DNA of 64,000 bases from Mycolicibacterium litorale (GTDB lineage: Bacteria; Actinomycetota; Actinomycetes; Mycobacteriales; Mycobacteriaceae), in NCBI RefSeq assembly GCF_010731695.1, contig NZ_AP022586.1, forward strand, positions 4,030,001 through 4,094,000, in the 5' to 3' direction. Each line of letters begins with the position of its first letter. Position 1 is the first letter of the stretch. Shown here one piece after another: positions 18,235 through 25,895 of this stretch. The position numbers were made by a program, and so were the translations under genes. The notes under the pieces are model-generated. The model did no database searches and was not told the DNA's origin. It saw only the letters and a list, made by a program, of their open reading frames with translations.

Positions 18235-18598
18235 TGCCCCGCGCCCCGCGGCGTTGCCCAGGTGACAGCGGCAACTGCACGACACTGATCCGTAACACGC
18301 GCTACCGCCCTGAGCACACAGTCGCGTGGCAAGGTGAGCGCACAGCGTCGAGTCGCGTCACCTCGCATCGATCGTGGAAAGAGCGAGTCAGGCCGGAGGT
18401 GCTGCAGGCCGCCGGGTATCAGTGCCAGATCCATACCCCGGCATTTGCACCGGCTACGCCACGGTGGTCGACAAGGTGGAACCGGCGGCGCGCCGCCCGG
18501 ATCTCGCCCGCTATCCGTCGAACTGGCAGGCCGCGTGCGATGCTTGCAACGAGCACAAGGCCCTGACTGCTGATCGCGGCCGCCGACCGCGCCGCTGA
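18234..18598 (+). pseudogene. Packaging-type phage HNH endonuclease, one frameshift
   Basis: From the ATG at 18234 the frame reads MPRAPRRCPGDSGNC, then SSRVTSHRSWKERVRPEVLQ and AAGYQCQI. Near 18432 the reading must shift frame to continue with CTGYATVVDKVEPAARRPDL and CDACNEHKALTADRGRRPRR, ending at 18598. The composite matches the HNH endonuclease that normally precedes the terminase genes of actinophages, although the first HNH histidine position reads VDKVEP here instead of a VDHI-type sequence. Both the frameshift and this change suggest it is dead. The element ends 82 bp later, where the terminase would be expected. Confidence 0.7.
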
Positions 18599-18672
18599 GG
18601 GCATTTTCGCAGGTCAGAGCGACATTCCGGTGACCCCCTGGCCTCCACCCCTCCCCGGGGCAAGACGGGGAC

Positions 18673-18680
18673 GCCGCGCA
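18673..18680. repeat. Right attachment core of the inserted element
   Basis: GCCGCGCA, identical to 13186-13193. On the minus strand the host reading runs from RHPRSG into this core and then out of frame into element sequence, ending at 18614. This marks the exact right border of the insertion. Confidence 0.75.
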
Positions 18681-19567
18681 CCTGATCGGGGGTGGCGGTA
18701 GAGGCGGCGCAGCGTCGCCTTCGACCGCTTGTCCGACACCGCGGCGCGGACCAGGTGGCGCCCGACCGACGCGGGAATCGGTCCGTATCCGGCGATGTCG
18801 GCGGGCGCCTCGTCACCGCCGAACAGCGACTCGTCAGTGATCCCCAGGTTCACCGCCACCGGAACGGGAACGGCCGTTGGCCGCCCGGTCACCCGCTCGA
18901 CCAGCGTGTCGACCATGACCTGACCCCGCGAGCGGATCGAAGGTGGTGTCCGCGGCCCGGGTGAGCGCGGCATAGATCGCCACGCCCTGGGCCACCGGCA
19001 GCAACGCCGACACATAGGTCATCGTGTCCGGGGCCGGGCGGCAGGTCACCGTGCGTTCGGCGGCGGCTTTGGCGGCCCGGTCGACCACCGCCTGCGGGTT
19101 GAGCCGGTAGGCGATCTTCTTGGCCGCCGCCTCGATGCGCCTGTCGCCCATGCCTTCCAGTCCCGGCACGTCCGCACACAGTTCGGTGTCCAGCACGCGG
19201 CGGTGCTCGACCGACAGGCACGCCGACTCGCGCACGATCAACGTCGCCCGCCATTCCGAGAGCGCCCCACACTCCAGCGCGGCCAGCGTGTGCGGCATCT
19301 CGTGCACCAGCGCCCGGGCGAATCCCAGATGGTGGTTGCCCTTGTTCGGGCAGTCCCGGCGCGCCAGCGCCACCTCCGAAGCCAAGCCCTTGCCGCGCCT
19401 GGCCGCCGGCAACCCAGCGGCCGCCTCCGCCGCCCGGCGCTTCTCGTCCAACAACGCAGTGGCCCGCGCCTGCGCAGCCGCCGCGGCCGACTTCGCGCGT
19501 TCCAACGCCGCGATCCGCTCAATCAGCGCCGCTTCGTGGCAGCGTCGTCGATCTCCATATCGAACAT
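18681..19567 (-). pseudogene. N-terminal DUF222 part of the interrupted 13E12-family gene
   Basis: DUF222 domain of a 13E12-repeat protein. It reads LIERIAALERAKSAAAAAQ, GFARALVHEMPHTLAALECG, then VDTLVERVTGRPTAVPVPV and the end RLYRHPRSGA at the insertion border. It has its own damage. Near 18930 the frame shifts between TTFDPLA and RGQVMVDT, and the start region near 19540 also needs a shift between MFDMEIDDAAT and the AALIERI frame. The gene was therefore inactive by more than one event. Its HNH half lies at 12800-13185. Confidence 0.85.
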
Positions 19568-19671
19568 GAACCCGACGCTAGGTGCGACCACCGACGCGGC
19601 ACCGCGGGCCACGCCGAGGCATCCACAGCGCCACATTCATCCACAGGCGCTGGGTACAGGACTTGACGATG

Positions 19672-20484
19672 TCAGCGCACCACCACGTCGCTCGGCGTCC
19701 GGGGCGCGCCCAACATGTCGCGGTGGGACCCCGGTTGCCTGCCGCCCTCGTCGGTGATCCCATACCGCACCGCCATTTCCGCCCCGATCACGGTGTGTCC
19801 GCTCAGTGCCTCGCGTGCGGGGTCGCGGTAGAGCGCGTCGATCACCCGCCCGGTGAATTCGGGCGTCTCGGCGTGCTCGGCCATCGCGGTCAGGCCTTCC
19901 GGGTTGCCGTCGAACGCGCTGCGCATCTTCTCGGTCAGCAGGATGCCCATCCAGATCGAGACCGTGTGCACCGGGGTGTCGCGGAAGTCGACCGCCATAT
20001 CGGCGGCCATCTTGTCGACGCCGGCCTTCTGCGCACCGTAGGCCGGCCCGTGCATGTAGCAGACCGACCCCGGCGAGGACGTGAAGACGATGAGCCCCCG
20101 CGGGCCGCGCAGCAGCAGCGGTGCGGCGTGCCACGAGGCCACATACGCCGAACGCAGCCCCACGTCGAGGACATCGCCGAGCTCGAGAGGCTTGTCCCAG
20201 AACGGCTCTGGACGCGTCAGCGCGTCGTGCACCGCGGCGGCGTTGTTGACCAGCAGGTCCAACCGGCCGGTCTCCCCCTCGACTCGGGCGAACAGTGCCG
20301 CGACTGCAGCGTCGTCCCGGTGGTCGAGCGGCACCGCAACCGAACCTTCGCCGAGGCCGTCGACGGTGCGGCCGGTGAGGTACACCCGCCAGCCGGCGCT
20401 GATCAGCGCGCGTGCGATCCCCCGGCCGGCCCCGCGGCTCGCACCGGTCACCACCGCCACCGGAGCATCGATCTGTTCGGTCAC
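19672..20484 (-). CDS. Short-chain dehydrogenase/reductase
   Basis: SDR of 270 residues from a GTG at 20484. It has cofactor motif TGASRGAGRGIA, NNAA in place of NNAG, active-site serine in FTSSPGS and Tyr-x3-Lys as YGAQK. The region WHAAPLLLRGPRGL and the long C-terminal tail are typical of actinobacterial SDRs with unknown alcohols as substrates. It lies just downstream of the small Cys protein and the KshA-like gene in the same direction and may be co-transcribed with them. Confidence 0.83.
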   Translation of the reverse strand: MTEQIDAPVAVVTGASRGAGRGIARALISAGWRVYLTGRTVDGLGEGSVAVPLDHRDDAAVAALFARVEGETGRLDLLVNNAAAVHDALTRPEPFWDKPLELGDVLDVGLRSAYVASWHAAPLLLRGPRGLIVFTSSPGSVCYMHGPAYGAQKAGVDKMAADMAVDFRDTPVHTVSIWMGILLTEKMRSAFDGNPEGLTAMAEHAETPEFTGRVIDALYRDPAREALSGHTVIGAEMAVRYGITDEGGRQPGSHRDMLGAPRTPSDVVVR

Positions 20485-20493
20485 GAGGAGAGA

Positions 20494-20784
20494 CTACGGC
20501 GCTGCGTCCACCGTTTCGTCGACGATGGACAACCGGCCCTCCCGGACCGCGTCGACGATCGACTCGGACAGCTCGGAGCAGGACAGGAACACCGTCTTGC
20601 GGCCGTGTCCGGCGAGCGCCTCGCTGTCGCGCCGCTGCGGGCAGCGCTGTGCGGCATCGCCACTCCACTGCACGCTGGTCTGCTGCCAGCTGCTCTTGCG
20701 CGCCAGCACCTCCGCGCCGCAGGCCCGGCAGGCCACCGGCACCATGGGCGCATCGTCGAGCCGGTTATCGGGCCGAACGCTCAT
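20494..20784 (-). CDS. Small four-cysteine protein coupled to the KshA-like oxygenase
   Basis: 96 residues starting MSVRPDNRLDD. Cysteines fall at positions 19 and 22 (CRAC), 48 (RCPQ) and 69 (SCSE), a spacing that could bind zinc or iron. The middle contains SSWQQTSVQW. The ATG overlaps the stop of the oxygenase gene as ATGA, so it is translationally coupled to it. Genes of this kind are recalled next to KshA-like oxygenases in other actinobacteria, but no function is established. It is too short and lacks the motif for a plant-type ferredoxin. Confidence 0.7.
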   Translation of the reverse strand: MSVRPDNRLDDAPMVPVACRACGAEVLARKSSWQQTSVQWSGDAAQRCPQRRDSEALAGHGRKTVFLSCSELSESIVDAVREGRLSIVDETVDAAP

Positions 20785-21917
20785 CCCGCACTCGTGGCCG
20801 ATGCCCGCGCGGCGACGTTGGCGTCGACGATCTTCATCCACTCCTCCCGCGGACGGGTGGTGTCGATCTCGTACTCGAAGCGGTCGACCATGTCGGGGGT
20901 GACGTCGGCGACGTCGACATAGAACTGCTCATACCAGCGCCGCAGCTGGTAGACCGGACCGTCCTCCTCACACAGAAGCGGATTGTCGATGCGCGCCTTG
21001 TTCTTCCAGATTTCGACGTCCTGTTCGAAACCGATCTTGACGAAGTCGCCCAGCGAGACCGCGGTCTGCACCGCAAGGTCATCGGGCAGCGACTCTGATT
21101 TCTTGACGATGATGCCGTATTGCAGGACAAAGGAATTCGCATCGATCGGATAGTGGCAATTGATCAAGACGGTGTGGTGATCGGCCTCTTCGTAGTGGTA
21201 CGTCAGGTCGTCGATCATGAACGACGGTCCGTGGTAGGAGGCCACCGAGGTGGTCCCGAGCATCCGCGGACCCTCCGGGGGCTGCAGATCGGCGCGACCC
21301 GCGCTGTTCATGTACTGGGTCGCGACGTGCCCTTCGAAGATGTTCTTGAAGTGCGTGGGCAGCGATCCGTGGATGTAGAAGAAGTGCGCCATGTCGACGA
21401 CGTTGTCGATCACCTCACGGCAGTTGGTGTCGACGACCGTGGTGTACCAGTGCCAATCGGTCCACTCGTCGCTGGTGGCGCCCTCGATACGCGGGATCGT
21501 CACGCCCTCGGGCGGCGGTTTGCGCTCTGGGTCGTTCCAGACGAACAGCATGCCGTCCTGTTCGAGGGTGGGCCATGTCGCGGTGCGCGCCAAGCGCGGC
21601 GCACGCTTGCTGTACGGAACCTGTTTGCAACGGCCGTCGCCGCCCCAGCGCCAATCGTGGAACGGGCAGGCGATCTCGTTACCCTTGACCTCGCCCTGGC
21701 TCAGGTCACCGCCCATGTGCCGGCAGTAGCCGTCGAGCACGTTGATCTTGCCGTCGCCGCTGCGGAACACGACGAGTTTCTGGCCGAAGGCGTTGACCGT
21801 ATGGGGTTTGCCGTCGCCGAAATCGCGTGTCAACCCCAGGCAGTGCCAGCCGCGGGCGAACCGCGCCGGTGCCGCGTCGGCTTCGATCTGCCGAACTTCG
21901 TCGATGTCGGACGTCAT
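20781..21917 (-). CDS. KshA-like Rieske non-heme iron oxygenase
   Basis: Oxygenase component of 378 residues in the 3-ketosteroid 9-alpha-hydroxylase family. The Rieske cluster ligands are C65-x-H67 (YCRHMGG) and C84-x2-H87 (CPFHDW). The mononuclear iron site is in NVVDMAHFFYIHG (Asp-x2-His-x4-His). KshA opens ring B of steroids together with KstD; this paralogue may act on a related compound and would need a separate reductase, which is not in the window. The ATG at 21917 is supported by the motif copy 40 bp upstream, and a TACAAC hexamer lies about 10 bp before it. Confidence 0.88.
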   Translation of the reverse strand: MTSDIDEVRQIEADAAPARFARGWHCLGLTRDFGDGKPHTVNAFGQKLVVFRSGDGKINVLDGYCRHMGGDLSQGEVKGNEIACPFHDWRWGGDGRCKQVPYSKRAPRLARTATWPTLEQDGMLFVWNDPERKPPPEGVTIPRIEGATSDEWTDWHWYTTVVDTNCREVIDNVVDMAHFFYIHGSLPTHFKNIFEGHVATQYMNSAGRADLQPPEGPRMLGTTSVASYHGPSFMIDDLTYHYEEADHHTVLINCHYPIDANSFVLQYGIIVKKSESLPDDLAVQTAVSLGDFVKIGFEQDVEIWKNKARIDNPLLCEEDGPVYQLRRWYEQFYVDVADVTPDMVDRFEYEIDTTRPREEWMKIVDANVAARASATSAG

Positions 21918-21957
21918 GTGACTGTTGTACCGCCGGACCCCGGCGCGGGACAGCACA

Positions 21958-21975
21958 CGTTCCGCTCATCAGGAA
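21958..21975. promoter_or_regulatory. Shared 18-bp element upstream of the KshA-like gene
   Basis: CGTTCCGCTCATCAGGAA shares GTTCCGCT and scattered right-half bases with the consensus TGTTCCGCTGACCGGACG. It overlaps the stop codon of the neighbouring SnoaL-like gene and ends 40 bp from the oxygenase start at 21917, the same distance as at 23263 and 29138. Confidence 0.5.
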
Positions 21976-22472
21976 TAGTCGAGCGGCTCCCCTGCGACAC
22001 CGGCAGACAGCAGGCTGTGCGCCTCCGGGTTGCCGTCGAGCAGACGCGTCGTCCGCGCCGCGATCCGCCAGGTCCCCGCCACTCGCCGCAGCCAGAAATG
22101 GTTGGCGGCCGCACGCCACACCACGTACTCGGCCGGCGTCTCACGCGAGGTCCGCAGCACCACGGATTCGCACAGCGCGACGGCCTCGTCCCCGTCGACA
22201 GTGACGACCGACGGGCCGAGGAAGTGACAGCAGCCGGCGGCGACAAGGGCCTGGTGGCCGTCGGATTCGACCATCGCGCGGATGTCGTCGCGCGTGTTCA
22301 TGCGCCAACCCTCGACGTCGTAGCTGCCGTCTTCCGTCCACAACTGCGCGGCACCAACGGCATTCGCTGCATCCACGCAGGGGCCGTAGCTCGCGATGAG
22401 TCGCTGGATGTCGCGCTCGTCTTCGAGCCGCTGCACCCTCGCCTCCAGCGTCGCGATCCGGTCTTCGGTCAC
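21969..22472 (-). CDS. SnoaL/NTF2-like protein
   Basis: 167 residues, SnoaL-like, with an N-terminal coiled segment (RIATLEARVQRLEDERDIQR) before the helix IASYGPCVDAAN and a C-terminal strand pair NHFWLRRVAGTWRIAARTT. Proteins of this type in catabolic clusters act as isomerases or hydratases or have only a binding role. The GTG start overlaps the stop of the upstream SDR as GTGA, so they are co-translated. It is not closely similar to the SnoaL-like protein at 6923. Confidence 0.75.
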   Translation of the reverse strand: MTEDRIATLEARVQRLEDERDIQRLIASYGPCVDAANAVGAAQLWTEDGSYDVEGWRMNTRDDIRAMVESDGHQALVAAGCCHFLGPSVVTVDGDEAVALCESVVLRTSRETPAEYVVWRAAANHFWLRRVAGTWRIAARTTRLLDGNPEAHSLLSAGVAGEPLDYS

Positions 22473-23263
22473 GGCAGCGCTCCGACGAGCCGCTGGATCG
22501 CCATGTGCGAGTCGAGGACGATCTTCGCCCGGTCCGGTCCGCTGTTCTGCGCCGCCCGTTCGGCGTTGCCGCCGGCGACGTGGACTGGCCCGTCACCGAG
22601 ACGGTCCAGACCCTCCTGGGCGACCTCGGCGGGGTCGTTGACGATGAAGCCCGGGGTGTCGAACTTCAGGCCGACGCGCTCCATCGCCGGTGTGCGGGTG
22701 ACGCCGAGGACCAGTTCGAGGACGTCGACGCCCTGGTCACGGAGTTCCAGCCAGAGGCTCTCGGCGAACATCCGGCTGAAGGCCTTCACCCCGGAGTACA
22801 CCGCATGCCTGACCGCGCCCATGTAGCCCGACAGTGAGCCGACGAGGATGATGCCACCGCGCGACCGCGCGACCATCCGCCTGCCGAAATGCTGGGTCAG
22901 CTCGAGCATTCGGGTCATGTTCAGGTCGATGATCTTGCGCCACTCGTCCAGATCGGCATCGAGGAACGGGTCATTGCAGGTGCTGGCGCCGGCGTTGTAG
23001 ATCAGCAGACCCACGTCGATGTCGGTGGTCGCCTCGACGATACGCGCGGTGGCGTCGGCGTCGAGCAGATCGAGGGACAGCGCGCGCACCTGGACGCCGA
23101 GTGCACGGCACGACTCAGCGGTCTCGTTGAGCGGCCCGGGTTTGCGGGCCAGCAGAACAAGGTTGAAGCCGTCGGTGGCGAGCGATCTGGCGAATTCCGC
23201 TCCGACGCCTTCCGATCCACCGGCGATGACGGCCCACGGTCCGTACTTGTCGAGATCAGTCAT
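22469..23263 (-). CDS. Short-chain dehydrogenase/reductase
   Basis: SDR of 264 residues. It starts MTDLDKYGPWAVIAGGSEGV, an AGGSEGVG variant of the cofactor motif, followed by YNAGAS, active-site serine in VGSLSGYMG and Tyr-x3-Lys as YSGVK. The ATG at 23263 is preferred over longer readings because the shared motif lies 40 bp upstream. It is divergent from the KstD gene across a 100-bp intergenic region with an exact motif copy. Confidence 0.85.
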   Translation of the reverse strand: MTDLDKYGPWAVIAGGSEGVGAEFARSLATDGFNLVLLARKPGPLNETAESCRALGVQVRALSLDLLDADATARIVEATTDIDVGLLIYNAGASTCNDPFLDADLDEWRKIIDLNMTRMLELTQHFGRRMVARSRGGIILVGSLSGYMGAVRHAVYSGVKAFSRMFAESLWLELRDQGVDVLELVLGVTRTPAMERVGLKFDTPGFIVNDPAEVAQEGLDRLGDGPVHVAGGNAERAAQNSGPDRAKIVLDSHMAIQRLVGALP

Positions 23264-23303
23264 GTCACCGATCCAACACCGTGCCACTTGCGGGGCGGTC
23301 AGG

Positions 23304-23321
23304 TGTTCCGCTGACCGGACG
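23304..23321. promoter_or_regulatory. Shared 18-bp element, exact copy 2, in a divergent promoter
   Basis: TGTTCCGCTGACCGGACG, identical to 6863-6880. It lies 40 bp from the SDR start at 23263 and 42 bp from the KstD start at 23364, so it could control both directions. Confidence 0.65.
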
Positions 23322-23341
23322 GATCGATGCTGCCGTGGTGG

Positions 23342-23359
23342 GTGACGCCCTAGCGTCAC
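23342..23359. promoter_or_regulatory. Perfect inverted repeat before the KstD gene
   Basis: GTGACGC-CCTA-GCGTCAC, a 7-bp perfect inverted repeat with a 4-bp centre, ending 4 bp before the GTG start at 23364. It overlaps the place where a -10 hexamer would lie, so it could be a second operator or a short hairpin at the 5' end of the message. Confidence 0.4.
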
Positions 23360-23363
23360 GCCG

Positions 23364-25082
23364 GTGACGACTGCGCGTACAGCGACGATTCCCGCCGGAC
23401 TGACCGTTCAAGACACCACCGTCGACCTGCTGGTGGTGGGCTCCGGTACCGGGATGAGTGCGGCGCTGGCTGCGCACGCCCGTGGCCTGTCGGTGCTGAT
23501 CGTGGAGAAGTCCGAGTATGTCGGAGGCTCGACGGCGCGGTCCGGGGGCGCCTTGTGGCTGCCCGCCAGCCAGGTGATCGCCGGCGACGGCGGTGGTGAC
23601 ACCTTGCAGCGGGCCGCGACCTACCTCGGCGCCGTGGTGGACGGCACGGCGCCGACCGCCCGCTCGACGGCGTACCTCGAACACATCGATGCCACCGTCG
23701 ACCTGTTGCGCCGCACCACGCCGATGCGGCTGTTCTGGGCGCGGGAGTACTCCGACTACCACCCGGAGCGCCCGGGCGGGACGGCGACCGGCCGCACCTG
23801 CGAGTGCCGACCGCTGGACACCGCGGTGCTGGGCGAGTATCTGGCGAAGCTGCGCCCGGGCGTGATGGAAGTCAAGATCCCCATGCCCACGACGGGCGCC
23901 GATTACCGGTGGCTCAACCTGATGTCACGGGTGCCACGCAAGGGCATCCCGTTGGTGGCGAAGAGGCTCGCGCAGGGTGTCGGTGGCCTGCTGCTGGGCC
24001 GTCGGTACGCGGCGGGCGGGCAGGCGTTGGCGGCCGGCCTGTTCGCCGGTGTGCTGCGCGCCGGCATCCCGATCTGGACCGAGACCTCACTGCAGAGGCT
24101 GGTGACCGACGACGGTGGACGGGTCACCGGGGCGGTGGTCGACCACCTGGGCCGGGAGATCACGGTGACCGCGAGCCGCGGCATCGTGCTCGCCGCCGGT
24201 GGCTTCGACCACCACATGGACATGCGCTGGAAGTTCCAGTCCGAGAAGCTGGGTGAGCACGCGAGCCTCGGGGCGGAGACCAACACCGGAGACGCCATCC
24301 GGATCGCCCAAGACCTCGGCGCCGCAATCGATCTCATGGACCAGTCCTGGTGGTTCCCGGCGGTGGCCGCACTCCCGGACGGCGATCCCAAGGTGATGCT
24401 GGCCGAGCGGTCGCTGCCCGGATCGATCATCGTCGACCAGACGGGCAGCCGGTTCGTCAACGAGTCGTGCGACTACATGTCCTTCGGTCAGCGGGTGCTG
24501 GAGCGCGAGCGCGCCGGCAACCCTGTCGAATCGATGTGGATCGTGTTCGACCAGCAGTACCGCAACAGCTATGTCTTCGCCGCGGAGCTGTTCCCGCGGA
24601 TGCCGATTCCGAAGGCCTGGTACGACGCGGGCATCGCGCACCGCTCGGACAGCCTCGAGGACCTCGGCCGGCGAATGGGTGTGCCCCATCCGCAGTTCGC
24701 GGCCACCGTCGACCGGTTCAACGAGATGGCCCGTGCGGGGCAGGACTCCGACTTCGAGCGGGGCCGCAGCGCTTACGACCGCTACTACGGCGACCTCACC
24801 GTCACTCCGAACCCGAACCTGCGGGCACTCGACCGTGGACCGTTCTACGCCGTCAGAATGGTGCTCAGCGACCTCGGCACATGCGGTGGCCTGCGCGCCG
24901 ACGAGCGCGCCCGGGTGCTGCGGGAGGACGGCACTGCGGTCGACGGCCTCTACGCGATCGGCAATACCGCCGCCAACGCCTTCGGGGCGACGTACCCCGG
25001 CGCCGGGGCGACGATCGCCCAGGGTCTTGTGTACGGCTACATCGCCGCACAGGATGCAGCAGGGGCGGGACCACACGTCTAG
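23364..25082 (+). CDS. 3-ketosteroid-1-dehydrogenase-like flavoprotein (KstD family)
   Basis: FAD enzyme of 572 residues. It has the N-terminal motif VVGSGTGMSAALAAHARGL, the GGSTARSGGALWLP segment, the catalytic-domain feature RFVNESCDYMSFGQ and the C-terminal GNTAANAFGATYPGAGATI, all typical of KstD-type 1,2-desaturases. KstD removes hydrogens from C1 and C2 of 3-keto steroids. Paralogues act on other cyclic ketones, and the exact substrate is not fixed by these motifs. The GTG start is set by the 42-bp spacing to the shared motif. An SDR follows 15 bp downstream. Confidence 0.87.
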   Translation: MTTARTATIPAGLTVQDTTVDLLVVGSGTGMSAALAAHARGLSVLIVEKSEYVGGSTARSGGALWLPASQVIAGDGGGDTLQRAATYLGAVVDGTAPTARSTAYLEHIDATVDLLRRTTPMRLFWAREYSDYHPERPGGTATGRTCECRPLDTAVLGEYLAKLRPGVMEVKIPMPTTGADYRWLNLMSRVPRKGIPLVAKRLAQGVGGLLLGRRYAAGGQALAAGLFAGVLRAGIPIWTETSLQRLVTDDGGRVTGAVVDHLGREITVTASRGIVLAAGGFDHHMDMRWKFQSEKLGEHASLGAETNTGDAIRIAQDLGAAIDLMDQSWWFPAVAALPDGDPKVMLAERSLPGSIIVDQTGSRFVNESCDYMSFGQRVLERERAGNPVESMWIVFDQQYRNSYVFAAELFPRMPIPKAWYDAGIAHRSDSLEDLGRRMGVPHPQFAATVDRFNEMARAGQDSDFERGRSAYDRYYGDLTVTPNPNLRALDRGPFYAVRMVLSDLGTCGGLRADERARVLREDGTAVDGLYAIGNTAANAFGATYPGAGATIAQGLVYGYIAAQDAAGAGPHV

Positions 25083-25097
25083 ACAGGAGTCGCCGAG

Positions 25098-25895
25098 ATG
25101 ACGCGCTACATCGATCGCCGGGTGCTGGTCACCGGGGCCGGCTCGGGCATCGGACAGGCATGCGTACTGCGCATCCTCGACGAGGGCGGACGCGTGGCCG
25201 CCACCGACATCAGCGAGGCCGGCCTGAAGGACACCGTGAGTCTGGCGGCCGCGGCCGGCGACCGGCTGGCGACGCTGACCATGGATGTCGGCGACGAGGA
25301 ATCAGTCAAGGCGGGCGTCGGCGAGGCGATCGGCATGCTCGGCGGACTGGACACGCTCGTCAACGCGGCCGGGATCCTGCGGTCGGCGCGCCTGGAACAC
25401 ACCACGCTGGCCGACTTCGAGCACGTGCTGCGCGTCAACCTCATCGGCACCTTCCTCGTCACGCGGGAGTCCATTCCCGCGCTACGCACCGGAAACGGCC
25501 CGGCGGTGGTGAACTTCAGCTCCACCTCGGCGCAATTCGCCCACCCTTACATGTCGGCCTACGCCGCCTCCAAGGGCGGGATCCTGTCGATGACCCACAC
25601 GCAGGCACTGGAGTTCGCCAAAGACGGCATCCGCTTCAATTGCGTTCAGCCGGGCTCGATCTCGTCGGGAATGACGGACGGCACCGGGCAGGCTCGACAG
25701 AGCGTGGGCCCCGGTCTACCTGACGACGCCGACTACTCGCTGTTCGGCAGGCTGCAGCCGATGCTGGCGATCGACGGAGGCGCGATGTTCGCGGACCCGT
25801 CCGCCGTCGCGTCGGTGGTGGCGATGCTCGGGTCCGCCGACGCATTCTTCGTCACCGGCACCGAGGTGCGCGTCGACGGCGGCACTCACATGTGA
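25098..25895 (+). CDS. Short-chain dehydrogenase/reductase
   Basis: SDR of 265 residues starting MTRYIDRRVLVTGAGSGIG, with NAAG, active-site serine in NFSSTSAQ and Tyr-x3-Lys as YAASK. The C-terminal FFVTGTEVRVDGGTHM is the classical SDR ending. It follows the KstD-like gene by 15 bp and probably shares its message. The last 10 bp overlap convergently with the LLM-family gene. Confidence 0.87.
   Translation: MTRYIDRRVLVTGAGSGIGQACVLRILDEGGRVAATDISEAGLKDTVSLAAAAGDRLATLTMDVGDEESVKAGVGEAIGMLGGLDTLVNAAGILRSARLEHTTLADFEHVLRVNLIGTFLVTRESIPALRTGNGPAVVNFSSTSAQFAHPYMSAYAASKGGILSMTHTQALEFAKDGIRFNCVQPGSISSGMTDGTGQARQSVGPGLPDDADYSLFGRLQPMLAIDGGAMFADPSAVASVVAMLGSADAFFVTGTEVRVDGGTHM

Larger units (their letters stand above)
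13194..18680. mobile_element. 5,487-bp decayed phage-like element inserted in a DUF222/HNH gene
   Basis: The element is bounded by 8-bp direct repeats. Its coding content is all on the plus strand, against the host gene: Cys-rich phage-type proteins, an HTH protein, a two-gene HNH/membrane cargo, a YWxxGxG small protein, an HExxH protein and a packaging-type HNH nuclease. Several genes carry stops or frameshifts. No integrase, portal, capsid or terminase large subunit is visible, so it cannot move alone in its present form. It may be a remnant of a larger prophage or a satellite. Host-gene sequence resumes exactly at both borders. Confidence 0.85.

Noticed and set aside
13194..18680. A serine or tyrosine integrase gene inside the element
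   Set aside because: Neither the serine-recombinase N-terminal pattern nor the tyrosine-recombinase R-H-R-Y pattern was seen in any frame, so the integrase type is left as inference.
19582..20922. 446-residue plus-strand frame opposite the SDR and the four-Cys protein
   Set aside because: Antisense shadow of the SDR at 19672-20484; no protein-like domain composition.
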